From Apiotrichum sp. Y4204 (Eukaryota; Basidiomycota; Tremellomycetes; Trichosporonales; Trichosporonaceae), in contig JAMYHL010000025.1 in NCBI GenBank assembly GCA_025531455.1, positions 532,219 to 596,218 on the forward strand: a stretch of 64,000 nucleotides of DNA. Direction: 5' to 3'. The translations under genes were made by a program, and so were the position numbers. A model generated the notes under the pieces. It was given only the letters and a program-made list of their open reading frames with translations, was not told the DNA's origin and made no database searches. Position 1 is the stretch's first letter; each line of letters opens with the position of its first letter. This document shows, piece by piece, positions 11,880 through 23,471 of the stretch.

Positions 11880-14079
11880 ATGGGCGGCGTCTGCAGCACC
11901 TGCTGCGGCCAGCGTCGCAAGAACAGCTACGAGCCACTTCTTCTTGAGAACGAGCGCGAGGCTGTTGCCGACCTGCTGCAATATCTTGAAAGTGAGTAAT
12001 GGTAGGGAAAAGCTGCTTGATCGGTCGATTGCTCACCTCTCAGATCGGAGCACGACAAACTTCTTTACCGGATCCCCACTAGCTGCGTTGACTACTCTGT
12101 CTTTCTCAGACAACGTCGACCTTCAACGCTCGGCCGCATTGGCCTTTGCTGAGATCACCGAGAAAGAGGTTCACGAGGTTGGACGTGATACTCTTGACCC
12201 GGTTCTCTACCTGTTGACCAGTCATGACCCCGAGGTCCAACGTGCTGCCAGTGCCGCGCTAGGCAACCTTGCTGTCAATGGTATGTGCAACCCGTTGTCG
12301 CATCGCGTCTCCAATGCTGACCCCGCACAGCTGAAAACAAACTCTTGATCGTCTCCCTCGGAGGGTTGGAGCCACTCATCCGCCAAATGCTGAGCCCCAA
12401 TGTGGAGGTTCAATGCAACGCAGTTGGTTGCGTCACTAACCTTGCCACTCATGGTTTGTATCAAGACCCAGTTGACGCCTTCTGTTTTGCTGACCGGTCA
12501 TCAGACGAGAACAAGACGCCTATCGCCAAGTCTGGGGCACTCGTTCCGCTCACGCGACTGGCCAAATCCAAGGACATGCGGGTCCAGCGGAACGCGACTG
12601 GAGCGCTGCTCAATATGACCCACTCTGGTGAGTCTTTCAGCGTGTTCTAGGACTGACACGCCAGATGAAAACCGCCAGCAGCTGGTGAACGCTGGGGCTA
12701 TTCCCGTCCTCGTTAGCCTCCTGAACTCTCCCGACACAGATGTTCAATATTATTGCACTACCGCACTGAGCAACATTGCTGTCGACGGTAAGGATTCACT
12801 CACATTCTCAAGAGACTGACAGGTCATCAGCTGCGAACCGAAAGAAACTCGCCATGTCGGAACCGAAGTTGGTTCAAAGCTTGGTAGCTTTGATGGATAG
12901 CCAGAGCTTGAAGGTTCAGTGTCAGGCTGCTCTGGCACTTCGGAATTTGGCAAGCGATGGTAAGCATGCCTCCTACATCTGAAGCTGACATTCCAGAAAA
13001 GTACCAGGTCGACATCGTCAAAGCAGACGGGCTCAAACCCTTGCTCCGTCTTCTTCACTCGTCTTATCTACCGCTGGTTCTTTCGGCCGCTGCATGTGTC
13101 CGAAACGTGTCGATTCATCCCGCCAACGAATCGCCCATCATCGAGGCCGGCTTCCTTCAACCTCTGATTGGCCTTCTCTCGTTCGATGAGAACGAGGAGG
13201 TTCAATGTCATGCAATCTCCACCCTCCGCAACTTGGCGGCGAGCAGCGAGAGCAACAAGGGAGCAATTGTTGAGGCTGGTGCCGTTGATCGCATCCAGGA
13301 GCTCGTTCTCCAGGTTCCTCTTGCTGTCCAAAGCGAAATGACTGCATGCGTCGCTGTTCTAGCCCTTAGCGGTAGGTTGGCATTGTTTACACCTCGCTGA
13401 CACTGTAGACAACCTCAAACCCCAGCTTCTCGAAATGGGGATCTGCGAGGTCTTGATCCCGCTCACAAACTCGCCTAGCGTGGAGGTGCAAGGCAACAGT
13501 GCAGCCGCGTTGGGCAACTTGTCGAGCAAAGGTGAGGCAGCTTGATAGAGTAATCGATCTGACAACAGCCGCCGAAGACTATGCACCATTCAACGCCGTT
13601 TGGAACAAGCCTGATGGCGGGCTGCACGCGTATCTGGTGCGCTTCCTCAGCAGCGCTGATACGACCTTCCAGCATATCGCCGTCTGGGTGAGTATATGCT
13701 GAACTACCTACATGCTGACATCAAGACCATTGTTCAACTTCTTGAGGCGAAGGACGCTCAACTCACGAATAACATTCGCAACTCGACCATCCTTATCTCT
13801 TCGATCAGACAGCTTGCTGAGTCTGCCCCGTCGCCTCAGCCGGGTGGCGCCCGCGACGCAAAATCGACCTCGGACGACGAGTTTGATGACGATGGCGTGT
13901 TTGAAGATGGTGAAGGCGAAATCTACAGCCTTGCGCGACGCATTTTGGAGCTCATTGACAATGATGATGCGGCAGAGAGGCTGGAAACCCAGCACAACGG
14001 CGAAGAGAGCTCTGGTGAGCACAACGAGGACCATGCTGCTCTGCGAGCGAGCGTCCATCAGGCTCTCCGCGGCCAGTAG
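11880..14079 (+). CDS. VAC8: vacuolar armadillo-repeat protein VAC8
   Basis: VAC8 is a lipid-anchored armadillo protein on the vacuole membrane needed for vacuole inheritance, nucleus-vacuole contact and autophagy. Exons: 11880..11991, 12044..12280, 12331..12453, 12505..12627, 12665..12787, 12831..12959, 12997..13371, 13409..13531, 13569..13687, 13726..14079; 605 aa. The N-terminus [13 protein letters not shown] has the myristoylation glycine at position 2 and cysteines 5, 8 and 9 for palmitoylation. Arm repeats with the NLA/NIAV/NLAS signature run to about residue 515 and are followed by an acidic Ser/Asp/Glu-rich tail ([16 protein letters not shown]). Four internal exons are exactly 123 nt and start with an AENK/DENK/DENR-type motif, so exon borders follow the 41-residue repeat. 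Confidence 0.96.
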
Positions 14080-14401
14080 TTCCTGTACCTTAATCGTTTT
14101 ATCGTGGTGGTTTTATGTGATGTGGGATGTACACGTTCACGACTGCTCTTGTTGGGCAAGTCTGATCGGCGGAATAGCACAGTCGCTTTCAAGTGACGCA
14201 TTCTTCAGACGGCCAAACACGTCGTGACACGATCGCCGCGCTTGTTGACGATGGCACACGTTTGGGAGACATAGGGCTCGAGACCTTCCATTTCTTAGTT
14301 GACATTTGCCTCTTACCAACAATCAGTCTCCTGCCCCCGACATCTGTAAAACACTTCAACGGAAACTTAGAACTGGACAAGTTAGTGATTACCACCTTAC
14401 G
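14080..14401 (+). promoter_or_regulatory. intergenic between VAC8 and basic protein gene
   Basis: 322 bases holding the VAC8 3' flank and the promoter of the next plus-strand gene. I see no distinct regulatory element. Confidence 0.35.
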
Positions 14402-15688
14402 ATGACTCTTTCATCACAACGTCGCCCCTATACACGAAAGGGCCGGGTGCGTTCGACGTCTTGGTAGTCACTGCGACTCACTGACAATCTACAACAGGTT
14501 AAGCCAAACGAATCGGATTTCAGCGGTGCTGCACCTGTTAATGCGCCTGTAGATGTCACAAAACGCCCTCCGCACTCAAATGGAGTCAAACCTATCCTCA
14601 AGACCACCGAGACGGCGGGTAAACCTAATGTGACGCGTTCGTTGGCCCATTATCCATCCTGTGGGCCGCGCCCGGCTCCTCACATGTTGTCCGTTAAGCT
14701 CGAGTCGCGGTCCTGCGGTCCACCAAACCCTCGCCGGCAGAAACCAATAAAGAAACTTCACGAAGCACCCCGTCATCGACAGCAAGCAAGACCTGGCCAA
14801 GTTGCTCATTCTAAAAGCACCTTCTACCTCCCACCCCTACTGTCTGAGTCTGAGATCGACGGTGTCCTGTCCGTAAGGCTGAGAAGCGCGCCGCACGATC
14901 GTAACTCACCGACGTCAACATCTGCCTCCACTCTCGAGATCAAGCCTTTCAAGAAACCTGTCGGGCTGCGCAAGGTGGCCTCCTTCCTATGTTGTCCTTC
15001 CGCTCGTTTTGATTTCGAGAGATTGCCCAGATCCAATGGCCAAACATCGCATCAGAGTACTCATCCCGGGCTCAAACTTGCGGGGTCGTCAGGCGACTCA
15101 CCAAGTACCCTGACAAGGCATGCCAAGCGACCAAGCGAAGCTATGCGAGCGCAGTTATTCAGTCAAGCTGTAGCTCACAGCTTGGGCGTGTGGGTCATTT
15201 CTCCAGTGGAACCTGCTTCAAAGTCAACTACCGTACCGATAATCTGTACCACAGCGAACAAGAAGCAACCTGGCCGTCGACTCGAAACCAGGAAGCGGTT
15301 TGCTCCAGCCCGCCCTCTACCAAAAGTACCATTTCCCGATCAGATATCCGACTCGACTGAGATGTAAGTTTCCGTCGCGTGGATGAAGTCTAGCAACTAA
15401 TACAGGATACGCAGTCCCAGAGGCTCCCGGCCACCGTGGATTGATTCAGTTGCGTCAGAACATTTCTTTGGTCCAACATCCAACGACAGTCTGAGTGACC
15501 ATGCGTCACTTTTCGACTTTGACGAACCCACTGAAGGCATCAACTGGTGGAAGTCAGTCGACGCCGAACGGAGCTTGAGCAGGGCATACACCGGCACCCA
15601 CGGGACCGCGATACGAATGAATTCCGTCGTGATCCATCGCATTCTAAAATGGCGCGATGAGGTTGACCTTCATGGATCAAGTGGTTGA
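14402..15688 (+). CDS. unrecognised basic, low-complexity protein
   Basis: I do not recognise this gene. Exons: 14402..14446, 14498..15363, 15406..15688; 397 aa in frame. The first exon encodes MTLSSQRRPYTRKGR and the ATG sits immediately before a donor/acceptor pair that leaves the frame open, which is why I prefer it to internal starts. The protein is rich in Arg, Lys, Pro and Ser for its first 310 residues with few hydrophobic blocks, and so is probably disordered. The last 90 residues become more acidic and aromatic (HFFGPTSNDSLSDHASLFD, INWWKSVD). There is no transmembrane segment or signal peptide. It may be lineage-specific. It converges on POP1, whose stop lies 197 bases downstream. 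Confidence 0.65.
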
Positions 15689-15885
15689 GGGATTTGAGGT
15701 GTATTCGGAGATCAGTCTCAATTGTGAGTGAGGGTTCTGAGACCGCTGTTGGACAACGTCGAGGACGGCTACTCAACTTGACCTAAGTGAACGGCGCACG
15801 ATTACCCATATATGTCCTGTAAGCACGACTACAATTACATGTCCACCAAATCGAAACGAGTTATTATCCTCCTACAAAGATGCTA

Positions 15886-18603
15886 TCATAGCGCAAGCAC
15901 CAACGAGGCAAGTCGGAATACTACCCCGTCTCGATTTTTAACCAAACAGAGAATTCTTTTCGCGGGACAGGACCGCTCGGCTTCTTGAGAGAGCTTCAAG
16001 AACGCTTCGAGTTTGATTGTTGCAAGTCCATGTCCTTTGCCTCGGGTCAATGAAAAGTTGCCGGTAGAAACAAATCCCATTACTTGCTTTGCCGAAACAT
16101 TCTGGATATGCTATGTCTGTTAATAATGTGCAAGGAGGACCATTCACCTTTACTTGAGAAGCTGTGTACTCGAAAGGCTCATTGCCCTTTGCAGCGAGTA
16201 GTTGATTGCTTTCTTCGAAGGTCAACGGATAAAGCATTGCCATGTCAGAAGGCGACCCTCGACCGAGTGTTTCAATTTCGACATGACACAGCCCCGCCTG
16301 TAACAAACCCCGTGCTGTTTGTGTTGCCAGTGTATTGAGTCCGCGAGTCGCTCTGAATTCGTTCAGAGCTTCCAGAAGGGAATCAGACGCATCATCCAGG
16401 CCGCTGATGAGATGCAAGTAGCGGCCAAGAATTGGATTGACCAGCCAGGGTTTAACAGCTGAATCGCCATTAAATGACACTTCCTCAATCTCGTTCTCTG
16501 TCTGAGCAGATGAGCAACGGTTAACCAGCAGAACGCACCCTAGACATGGCAGGCCAATCAGGCTTGAATGGCCATGGTGTTCCTAATGTCGAAAATTCCG
16601 GCCGCTTGCCGGGGGGTTTGCGCAACCATCGGCTCTCGTCTTCCCTTGCCGCCTCGGCTTCCCAATCGGCACCTGCTTCGCAGACAGCGCCATAATGCTG
16701 GGGAAAAGAGGGGATCCCAGCTTCTCGATATTGAGCGGAACGTTCCACCAGTCCTCCCAAGCGAACGTTGCAGTAAATGAATGACGGAAGGAACGCCATT
16801 GCCCAACCGGCCGGGAATAAAAGCGTATAACCTTGGAAAGCCGCAGACTCATGATCATCAGCTTGGGACTGCACAGAGCGTCTAATGATCATTATCGGCA
16901 CTCTGTCGTCGTTCGCCAACGGTCGAAGATGCGTCCCAGGCAAGCCGCACTCCTTGTCAGCCAAGAAAGCAAGCAGTAGTCGCTTACCTTCTGACGTCGT
17001 TGATCCAGAACAGACTTCTTAAACCGTGGACCATAGTTTCCTTCACAACAGTTCCACAGAGAGCTGGACGAAGCGGCCTCTGACATTGGGCATCTCGCCG
17101 TATCCTCCATCTCGTCATTGTCTGGGAGAGGCCGGGGAGGGAACCTGTGAAGTCAGACTCTGATGCAGTGACATGCGCGGATGTGACTTACGACAATCGA
17201 GGGTCGTACACAGTAACGCCGAGGACAGCGTCTGTCGGGCACTCAGATGGGTCGACACTCAGAAAAGAGTCAAATGCGCGTTTCTTTTCAGAACCTTCGG
17301 ATCGGGCGACCCGGAGCGCGCGCTTCAGAATTTTACCCGACAGAGGACCCATTATTTCGAAAGCCTCGATTTTTTGGCTAACATTGCGGATATCCAAAGC
17401 GCACTCAGTCCCATCTGCCACTGTGCGAACTGCCGTCAACACCTCATCATAGATAGAGGGGTGCACGCGCAGCCAAACGCGTCTGTGTCCTGGGTCGGAC
17501 GCCGTTGCCGCTTCCCAGATAACCTGAACAGGTCCGATAAGGTGAAGAGGAAAGTTCTCAGGCTCGTAAATGTGAACATTGGCTACCTGTGTGCCCGTCT
17601 CAAACCTAGAGTCAGCAAAGGCGGTTGAAGGCTCGCCCACCGTTTCCCAGCAAATGTACCCCCAGCGGATAATCTACTGAGGAGCTGAACAATATCCTCG
17701 CGACATCCTTCAAGCTGGACCGTCCCAAAGTAACTCGAATCGTGTAAAATGGCTTTTCGACGCGCGGCTCGATACGAGGAGCGGAAGGATTTCAATGTGG
17801 GAGTCAAAGGCAATCGGTAACCCCAGCGAGTGATCATGTGAAAACGCTTCGCATGAAAGATGTGTGTGCCGAGCCATTTCTTGTCGGCACCTAGGTTCAT
17901 CAGTTCACCGTTGCCTTATAAGACATCTCTCAACTGACGTTGGCGAGCTCGCAACTGCTCGGTTCGACTTTGTCCTCTGAGTCCCTTGGCCATGAGCTTT
18001 GCTTTCTTGCGATGTATCTGGACAGTTCGATCTCCAGCATCAATCTTTGTGGTCAGTATCCTCCTAGTAGTATGAAGCCACCGTAAGCCAAAAGCATACC
18101 TCTGCGGCGGCCTTGCTCCGGATCTTCTTGGGAACGCGTCTTGGGTTATGGCTTGCAGCACGACGCCGCAGATGGCGTGGAAGCGATTGAAAGGCCCTCG
18201 AATTGCCCTGGGAACTGCAAGCATTAGGGTCTCACTTAACATTTCACCTACGCAGCAAGCTTCACTGCACTTCGAAGAGCACCTATTTCAAGAGCGCGAG
18301 TCTGGTGTGGTCAGATCTGACATCGCCAGGTTGTCCCACCTCTGCGTAACGTTCGACTTGAACCGCTCCCGGAAGCGCATTTGCCGCTAATACATTAGCA
18401 TAACATGAATCGTACCGCCATCAGACATTCTCACCTGTAACAAGATTATGGACGTCTTTCAGAGTGGACCGGGCTTTTCCTTTGGCCTTCAATCTCGCGC
18501 CCTCATTTCCTCGTCGAACGTCGGTGGTCTTTGGGATAAATTTGAGAGCCTTTGCTCTGCTACTGGCTGCAGCAGCACCATTGCCCGGCTGAGCCTTGGG
18601 CAT
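15886..18603 (-). CDS. POP1: RNase P/MRP protein subunit POP1
   Basis: POP1 is the large protein subunit shared by RNase P (tRNA 5' maturation) and RNase MRP (rRNA processing). Exons in transcription order: 18435..18603, 18340..18386, 18252..18301, 18101..18214, 17939..18044, 17641..17890, 17192..17605, 16988..17144, 16539..16949, 16154..16501, 15886..16101 (each +/-1); about 760 aa. The N-terminal POP1 motif is clear (NSRAFQSLPRHLRRRAASHN, then RRVPKKIRSKAAAE), followed by WLGTHIFHAKRFHMITRWGY and ILHDSSYFGTVQLEG. VLGVTVYDPRLS ends the middle region. The POPLD domain reads AAFQGYTLLFPAGWAMAFLP, then GLVERSAQYREAGIPSFP. The C-terminus VMGFVSTGNFSLTRGKGHGL is the usual end block. It is divergent from RIT1. 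Confidence 0.94.
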
Positions 18604-19054
18604 CGTTAAGACTGTCGGAAGAGGGCCAAAGTGGGATGTTAATAATACAAGATGGGTGAGAGGAGCCGACTGGCGACTGGCCCGCCTTGGATACTGATCG
18701 TGTGGAGGACGTTGATGTGGACAGACAGAAAAATACAAAGTGGATGACGGAATGACCTCCACTTGGGGGGCGATTGCCGACCGATTACGTATAAGTAACT
18801 AAGAAACCCCGCGTGTATTGACGGTCGCCCGCGCCGGCCCTGCCCGCGCGCCCGATGCCTCGCCTCCACTCACAATCTCCAAAATCTCTGACGCTCTAAG
18901 GTCATGTAATTTTGTTTAGTGATGAAGAGATCATGATTGCCTGGAATCGATTTCTCATCGCTCACCCATCACTTCTAACTTTACAACATCTCTTCTCTTA
19001 TATTTAGAAGAACAGAATACTTGCTTCTGGAACCTTTCCTTTGTTCCATTCGAG
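18604..19054. promoter_or_regulatory. shared divergent promoter of POP1 and RIT1
   Basis: 451 bases between the start codons of POP1 (minus) and RIT1 (plus). An AT-rich TATATTTAG element lies at about 18998, some 55 bases upstream of the RIT1 ATG. The POP1-proximal half is GC-rich. Because no other gene fits between, both transcripts must start here. Confidence 0.55.
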
Positions 19055-20940
19055 ATGAACGACGCAAAAGCGATCAAAAAGCATGCTGCACAACACGATC
19101 TCTTTAACCGCCTCCACTCGATCGCAGCAGACGAGCGATTCGTCCGTAAAGTCGCAGAAAAGTGGTTCAGCAATCGTTTTCAAGTGATTGGCAAGTTTTC
19201 TCAGGTCGGAGTTGAATGAAGGGTTAATGTTGCTTCAGCCAACCAACGATGCGGCTCATGGTATTGCGATCCTTCGGTGAGTGAAACCGATGCGCTCCTG
19301 CGTCCGTCCGTACGGCCATGCTAATCGGCGGGCCAGACGAGCTCCAAAGCCTACGCCTACTTCAAGTCCACTGATGGGCATACCAATGTGCGTCATCAAG
19401 CTGCAGCCCGAAGCCTTTTGCTTACCTGTAGAATTGGAATTTCAACCTACGCCGCTCGAACTTGACATTGGCAGAGTTTGCGGAGAGGAGTGGAGGGTAT
19501 GTCAGGATGCCATGACGAGCTGACGTTGAGCTTCATTCTTGTGGACTCCACCCGGCGTGGAAAGGTAGAAAACTAATGGCTCTTTGGTGCTGACTCTCTA
19601 GAGGATGCCGGATGGGTTATCAAAGACGGTCCCAATCTGGTGTTGCGTGATTAATCGTGCTCTGAAACGTCGGTGGTTAGCCGAAGGCCGTGTCATTCCC
19701 GAATCCTGGGATACGTCCGCCTATCTACCTGGCCAGATTGTCTCACCTTCTGAAAGGGCTCAGATCGAGGACCGGATTGACGGATGGGTGGAAGACCTTG
19801 AGGTAAGCTTCAGACCGCTCCAGTTGCTCATTCGATAATAGGATTCGGTCCTCCCCTTGCCTCAACTTACGAAACCACTACGACCTTTCTTCATCCATCC
19901 CGCAACAACGGTTCCACCGGAGATTGCTCCTTCATCTCCGTACACACCAGTTATATGTGTCTCAGCTTCACGTTGGGTGAATGACACCGGTCGAGGGGAT
20001 GTTTTACCCACGGCAACTCAACTGGGCGACGGGTTCTTTTCGCGAACTGTGGCCTTCGACTACGTTCCCGGTGCGGGCGACGACGATGAGCTTTGGGGAC
20101 GAGTAGGTGAATGCTCAGCGTTTACACTGACATCAGGGCTTGACTGCTTCCCTCTTCTATTCGCACAAGAAAGACCTCCTGTCAACGCCACGTGATGAGC
20201 TGCCTGGGCTTGTTGATGATCTGGTGGCCGATAAAGCAGCACTTCCTTCTATTGGTGATCTTAGCATTTCCACAGAGAAGCTCGATGGCGGTCTACCTAA
20301 ACACACAGGGGCCACATCCCTGGGTAAGGGACTTTATCTTGACTTGGGTACTTCATGCCAACCAACCCCGAAGTCCTCGCCCTCAAACCCATCGCTCCTC
20401 ACTCTCGCTGTCGTTGAAGTAAACAAGGCGCTCAAAAACATTCCGTTCGTCTTATCCGCCAGTTCCAGCAGCAGTTCGCCATCATTTATTGTTGCTCTCC
20501 CCGCTGCCCGCTCCCAGCCGAAGGAGTATCTGAACGCTCTCTCGGCCGTCAGGGACCATTTAGCACACTTTTCGTCTTTGGGCGGGGACATGGACCTCCT
20601 GGTTACGCCCGGACGGAAGTGTGACCTAGAGGCCGCCGTCGAATGGTTTCGCGCGGGTAACAAACCAGAGGAGGATCCGGGGATCGCGATGCCGCCGGCC
20701 GACATGCTTTCTGACAGCGAAATGCAGTCGGCCAGAAAGACAATGCTGCCTCTGGCTATCGTTCTGCTTTGTTCCATACCGGATCTCAGCCAAGATGGCA
20801 CCGAGGAACGTGAGATCGATAAAGCCGTCATAGCTGATCATCTTCATCATCTGGTTTCCCTTTGGCCCAACGGCAATCCACCGAGGGCTGCATTGAAGCG
20901 GATCAACGAATTCTTGATGAGCGATGACCGTAGCAGCTGA
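19055..20940 (+). CDS. RIT1: initiator tRNA A64 2'-O-ribosylphosphate transferase RIT1
   Basis: RIT1 adds a ribosyl-phosphate to A64 of initiator methionyl-tRNA and so keeps it out of elongation; it is found in fungi and plants. Exons: 19055..19190, 19239..19276, 19337..19387, 19432..19496, 19531..19564, 19602..19802, 19842..20102, 20137..20940; 529 aa, in frame. Signature blocks: ANQRCGSWY, AYFKSTDGHTNNWNFNLRR, then FILVDSTRRGKRMPDGLSK followed by TVPIWCCVINRAL, and WVNDTGRGDV. The C-terminal half carries a phosphatase-like RIT1 domain (GLYLDLGT, LVTPGRKCDLEAAVEWF, IADHLHHLVSLWP). The first intron uses a GC donor (19191, GCAAGT); the GT two codons upstream would delete the RCGSWY motif and hit a stop. 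Confidence 0.94.
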
Positions 20941-21451
20941 TACGATGTGCACTTCTCATGGATAAACTTGGTCTTTGGATTGGTGAATGCAAGGGTGCAA
21001 TGGTCATACTTCTGTCCTACTATCTCTGTTGAACATGTTGAAGCTCTCTCTCTTCAGGAGGACCGCGGTCTACGATCCTCGACGCCCTGATCTAGCTGAT
21101 CTGCCTGAATGTGTCACGTGATTATAAGTATGCTTCAATGTACTGTCGTCTAATAGCGATTATGTAACTTGCAGCTAAGACAACAATGTTCCATTTGTTG
21201 TGTTTGATTAGGAAGCGTGGTCGACGCGTACCGTGTAAAGTCTCACTTCTCTGAACGGATCAACGAACCGTACCTCGCTCGTCGTCGCGACTTGACCTTT
21301 ATTTCACCCATTTCATCATTCCATCCATCCATCCTTTCCATCCATCCCGTGCGACAATACAGCAACAGGTCATTTCCCGCGCATTCATCCCATTGGTGGC
21401 AAACGTTTTTGGGACAGAATCACCGAGAGGACAGTGCCAGTTGCAGCCGCA
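20941..21451 (+). promoter_or_regulatory. intergenic between RIT1 and ARP9-like gene
   Basis: 511 bases between co-directional genes. A CATC-rich microsatellite-like patch (TCCATCCATCC type) lies at about 21320-21350, and pyrimidine-rich sequence leads to the ATG at 21452. No coding potential was seen. Confidence 0.4.
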
Positions 21452-23180
21452 ATGGCGTACCAACCTATCGTTGCCCATGTGGACGGTGACATTATTCGCG
21501 TCACACACGGAATTGCCGAATACTTCTCGCGACCCACCTTGGTTAGTACCCTGGGACTCCCCAAACATACTTGATCTTTGTCGGCATGATAAATGCTGAC
21601 GCGTCAAGGTTCTGAAAGCGTGTTATGGTGTTCCCAGCCAGTCACAGGAGTTGAACGGTGATCCGGCATCACAATCTGGGCCGACGGCGGATGTAAGCAG
21701 AGGGGAATGGCTTGTTGGGGAGAAGCTGGACAAGGCGTTGAGTGAAGAGGGAGCCGATAAGTTTGAGCTGCGATGGCCCTTTCGGCATCGCAAGGAACAA
21801 CAGGACTGGGAAGGCCGCGAGTTTATCCTGTGAGTAGAAGCCAATCAAATGTCAACTTACACGCAGATTGCACATGTACTCGCTTCTTGGAATCAAGCCC
21901 AGCAACAACACGTTCCCCCTGCTTTTGATCCCCCCGGCATCGCCTTCGAGTCTGCCACTCGCCGAGCAGGCATTGTACTGTCAGATGGCGTTCGAGACTC
22001 TCAACGTACCTCAGCTGTCAATGCTGCCGGCTCCTATCGTGACCTTGTTCGGCATGAACTCCACCACAGGTGTTGTTCTGCACATCGGCCATCACAGGTC
22101 CGAGGCTATCGCGGTGACAGACTCGATTGTGCGATGGGAAACGGCGACCTCCGTCGATATCGGTGCGGCGGACTGCAAGGCGTGGCTCCAGAGCCTACTT
22201 CTCAAAGATGAACCCCTGGAGAAGGAACTGCGGGCAGCTGCCGAAGTCGAATCTTGGGCTCCCGGCCAGAAGGAGGCCCTCGTAAAGGAAATTTGCGACT
22301 TCATCTTCGCGGAGTGCACCGGGGATGACATTGAAGTGCCAGAAGCGAAGACTGGCCACAAGTCGGTTGTCGTCGCTAATGTTGCACCACAGGAGGAAGA
22401 GTCATTTGACGTGGCAAAGAAGTAAGTAGAGTTGGATTGATGTCGCTAACTGTTCTAGGCTCGTCGCAGATGCCGTTCCACAGGCAGTACCCTCAGCGTC
22501 CCATAAATCCAAGAAACAACAGGCTGCTGCTGCCGCTGCCGCTGCATCGAAAGCCTCCGCCGCAGCAGACGCTGCTGCTGCCGCCGCCGCGGCGGATGTG
22601 ATTGCTGTCACAATTCCGTCACTTCCAGAAAAGGAGATTGCTGTCGGGCCCGTTCGACACCGTATCTGCGAACCTCTTCTTGTTGGAATCACGCCAGGGG
22701 GAGACACTGTGTGGGAGGCACTGGGTCGTGCTGTGCAGAGTGCCAGTTTGAACGTTCCCGAGCGGTTGTATATCTGGGATTCTATTGCGATCATTGGTGA
22801 CCTTGCAAAGTTCAAGTGTGAGTTGTGTGTGGATATTGTCATGTCCCTCGTTGACCCTCAGCGTTCCCGACTGCGCTTGTCACATACCTTGCTCCCTTCC
22901 TTCTGACTAGTTCGGACCTCCCGGCCGACTCGCAGCCTCTCCGTGTTCGTTTGCTGTCCATCCCGTGAGTCCCCTGGCGATTGCTGTCACAAATCTGACC
23001 TGTAGCGACTACATCTCGAACTTTAAGGGAGCGACCTCAGACCTGGCTCCGTTCCTTGGTGCCTCCATGGTTGCCAAAGTGGTATTTGGAGAAGGGCAAG
23101 GCAAGCACTCCATCTCCAAGGTGGATTACAATGCACATGGCCCGGCAGCTATCTATGGAGTTTGGCAAGATGCGCCATAG
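21452..23180 (+). CDS. ARP9: actin-related protein, ARP9-like (chromatin remodelling)
   Basis: Exons: 21452..21541, 21609..21829, 21867..22421, 22459..22817, 22862..22964, 23006..23180; 500 aa, in frame. The fold is actin/Hsp70-like. The N-terminal part contains KACYGVPSQSQ, and the central lobe reads TLFGMNSTTGVVLHIGHHRS followed by WETATSVDIGAADCKAWL, which parallels the actin phosphate-2 and connecting regions in degenerate form. The C-terminal lobe reads ERLYIWDSIAIIGDLAKFK, then FPTALVTYLAPFL and a final AAIYGVW. Degenerate nucleotide loops and this length suit the ARP9 subunit of fungal SWI/SNF and RSC, but another nuclear ARP is possible. Between the lobes sits an alanine-rich insertion (about residues 300-325) after a Lys-rich patch. 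The downstream helicase gene starts 291 bases later. Confidence 0.72.
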
Positions 23181-23471
23181 CCGTGAGAGAGGCGGCAGTA
23201 GACGTAGAGTCGATGGATGGAATGCAGTAGAATACACTTTGTGTCAGGTTGAGAGTGCCTTGTGGGATTGCAATGTCGATGTTGGGGTTGGGTTGCTCGA
23301 TTGCTTGGAGCACGCCCATTTAATTCCGTTTCGGAATGTTTTGATTTCGGTGTGCGTAATCCCGCACTGAGTCGCCTGGTGTGATCGTCATGAGCAGTCA
23401 CTCCACGGTCCAAACACTTTGGCTGTAAAGCTGTAATCTCCATTCATTATCAGTTCGGCCAGTTCATCACT

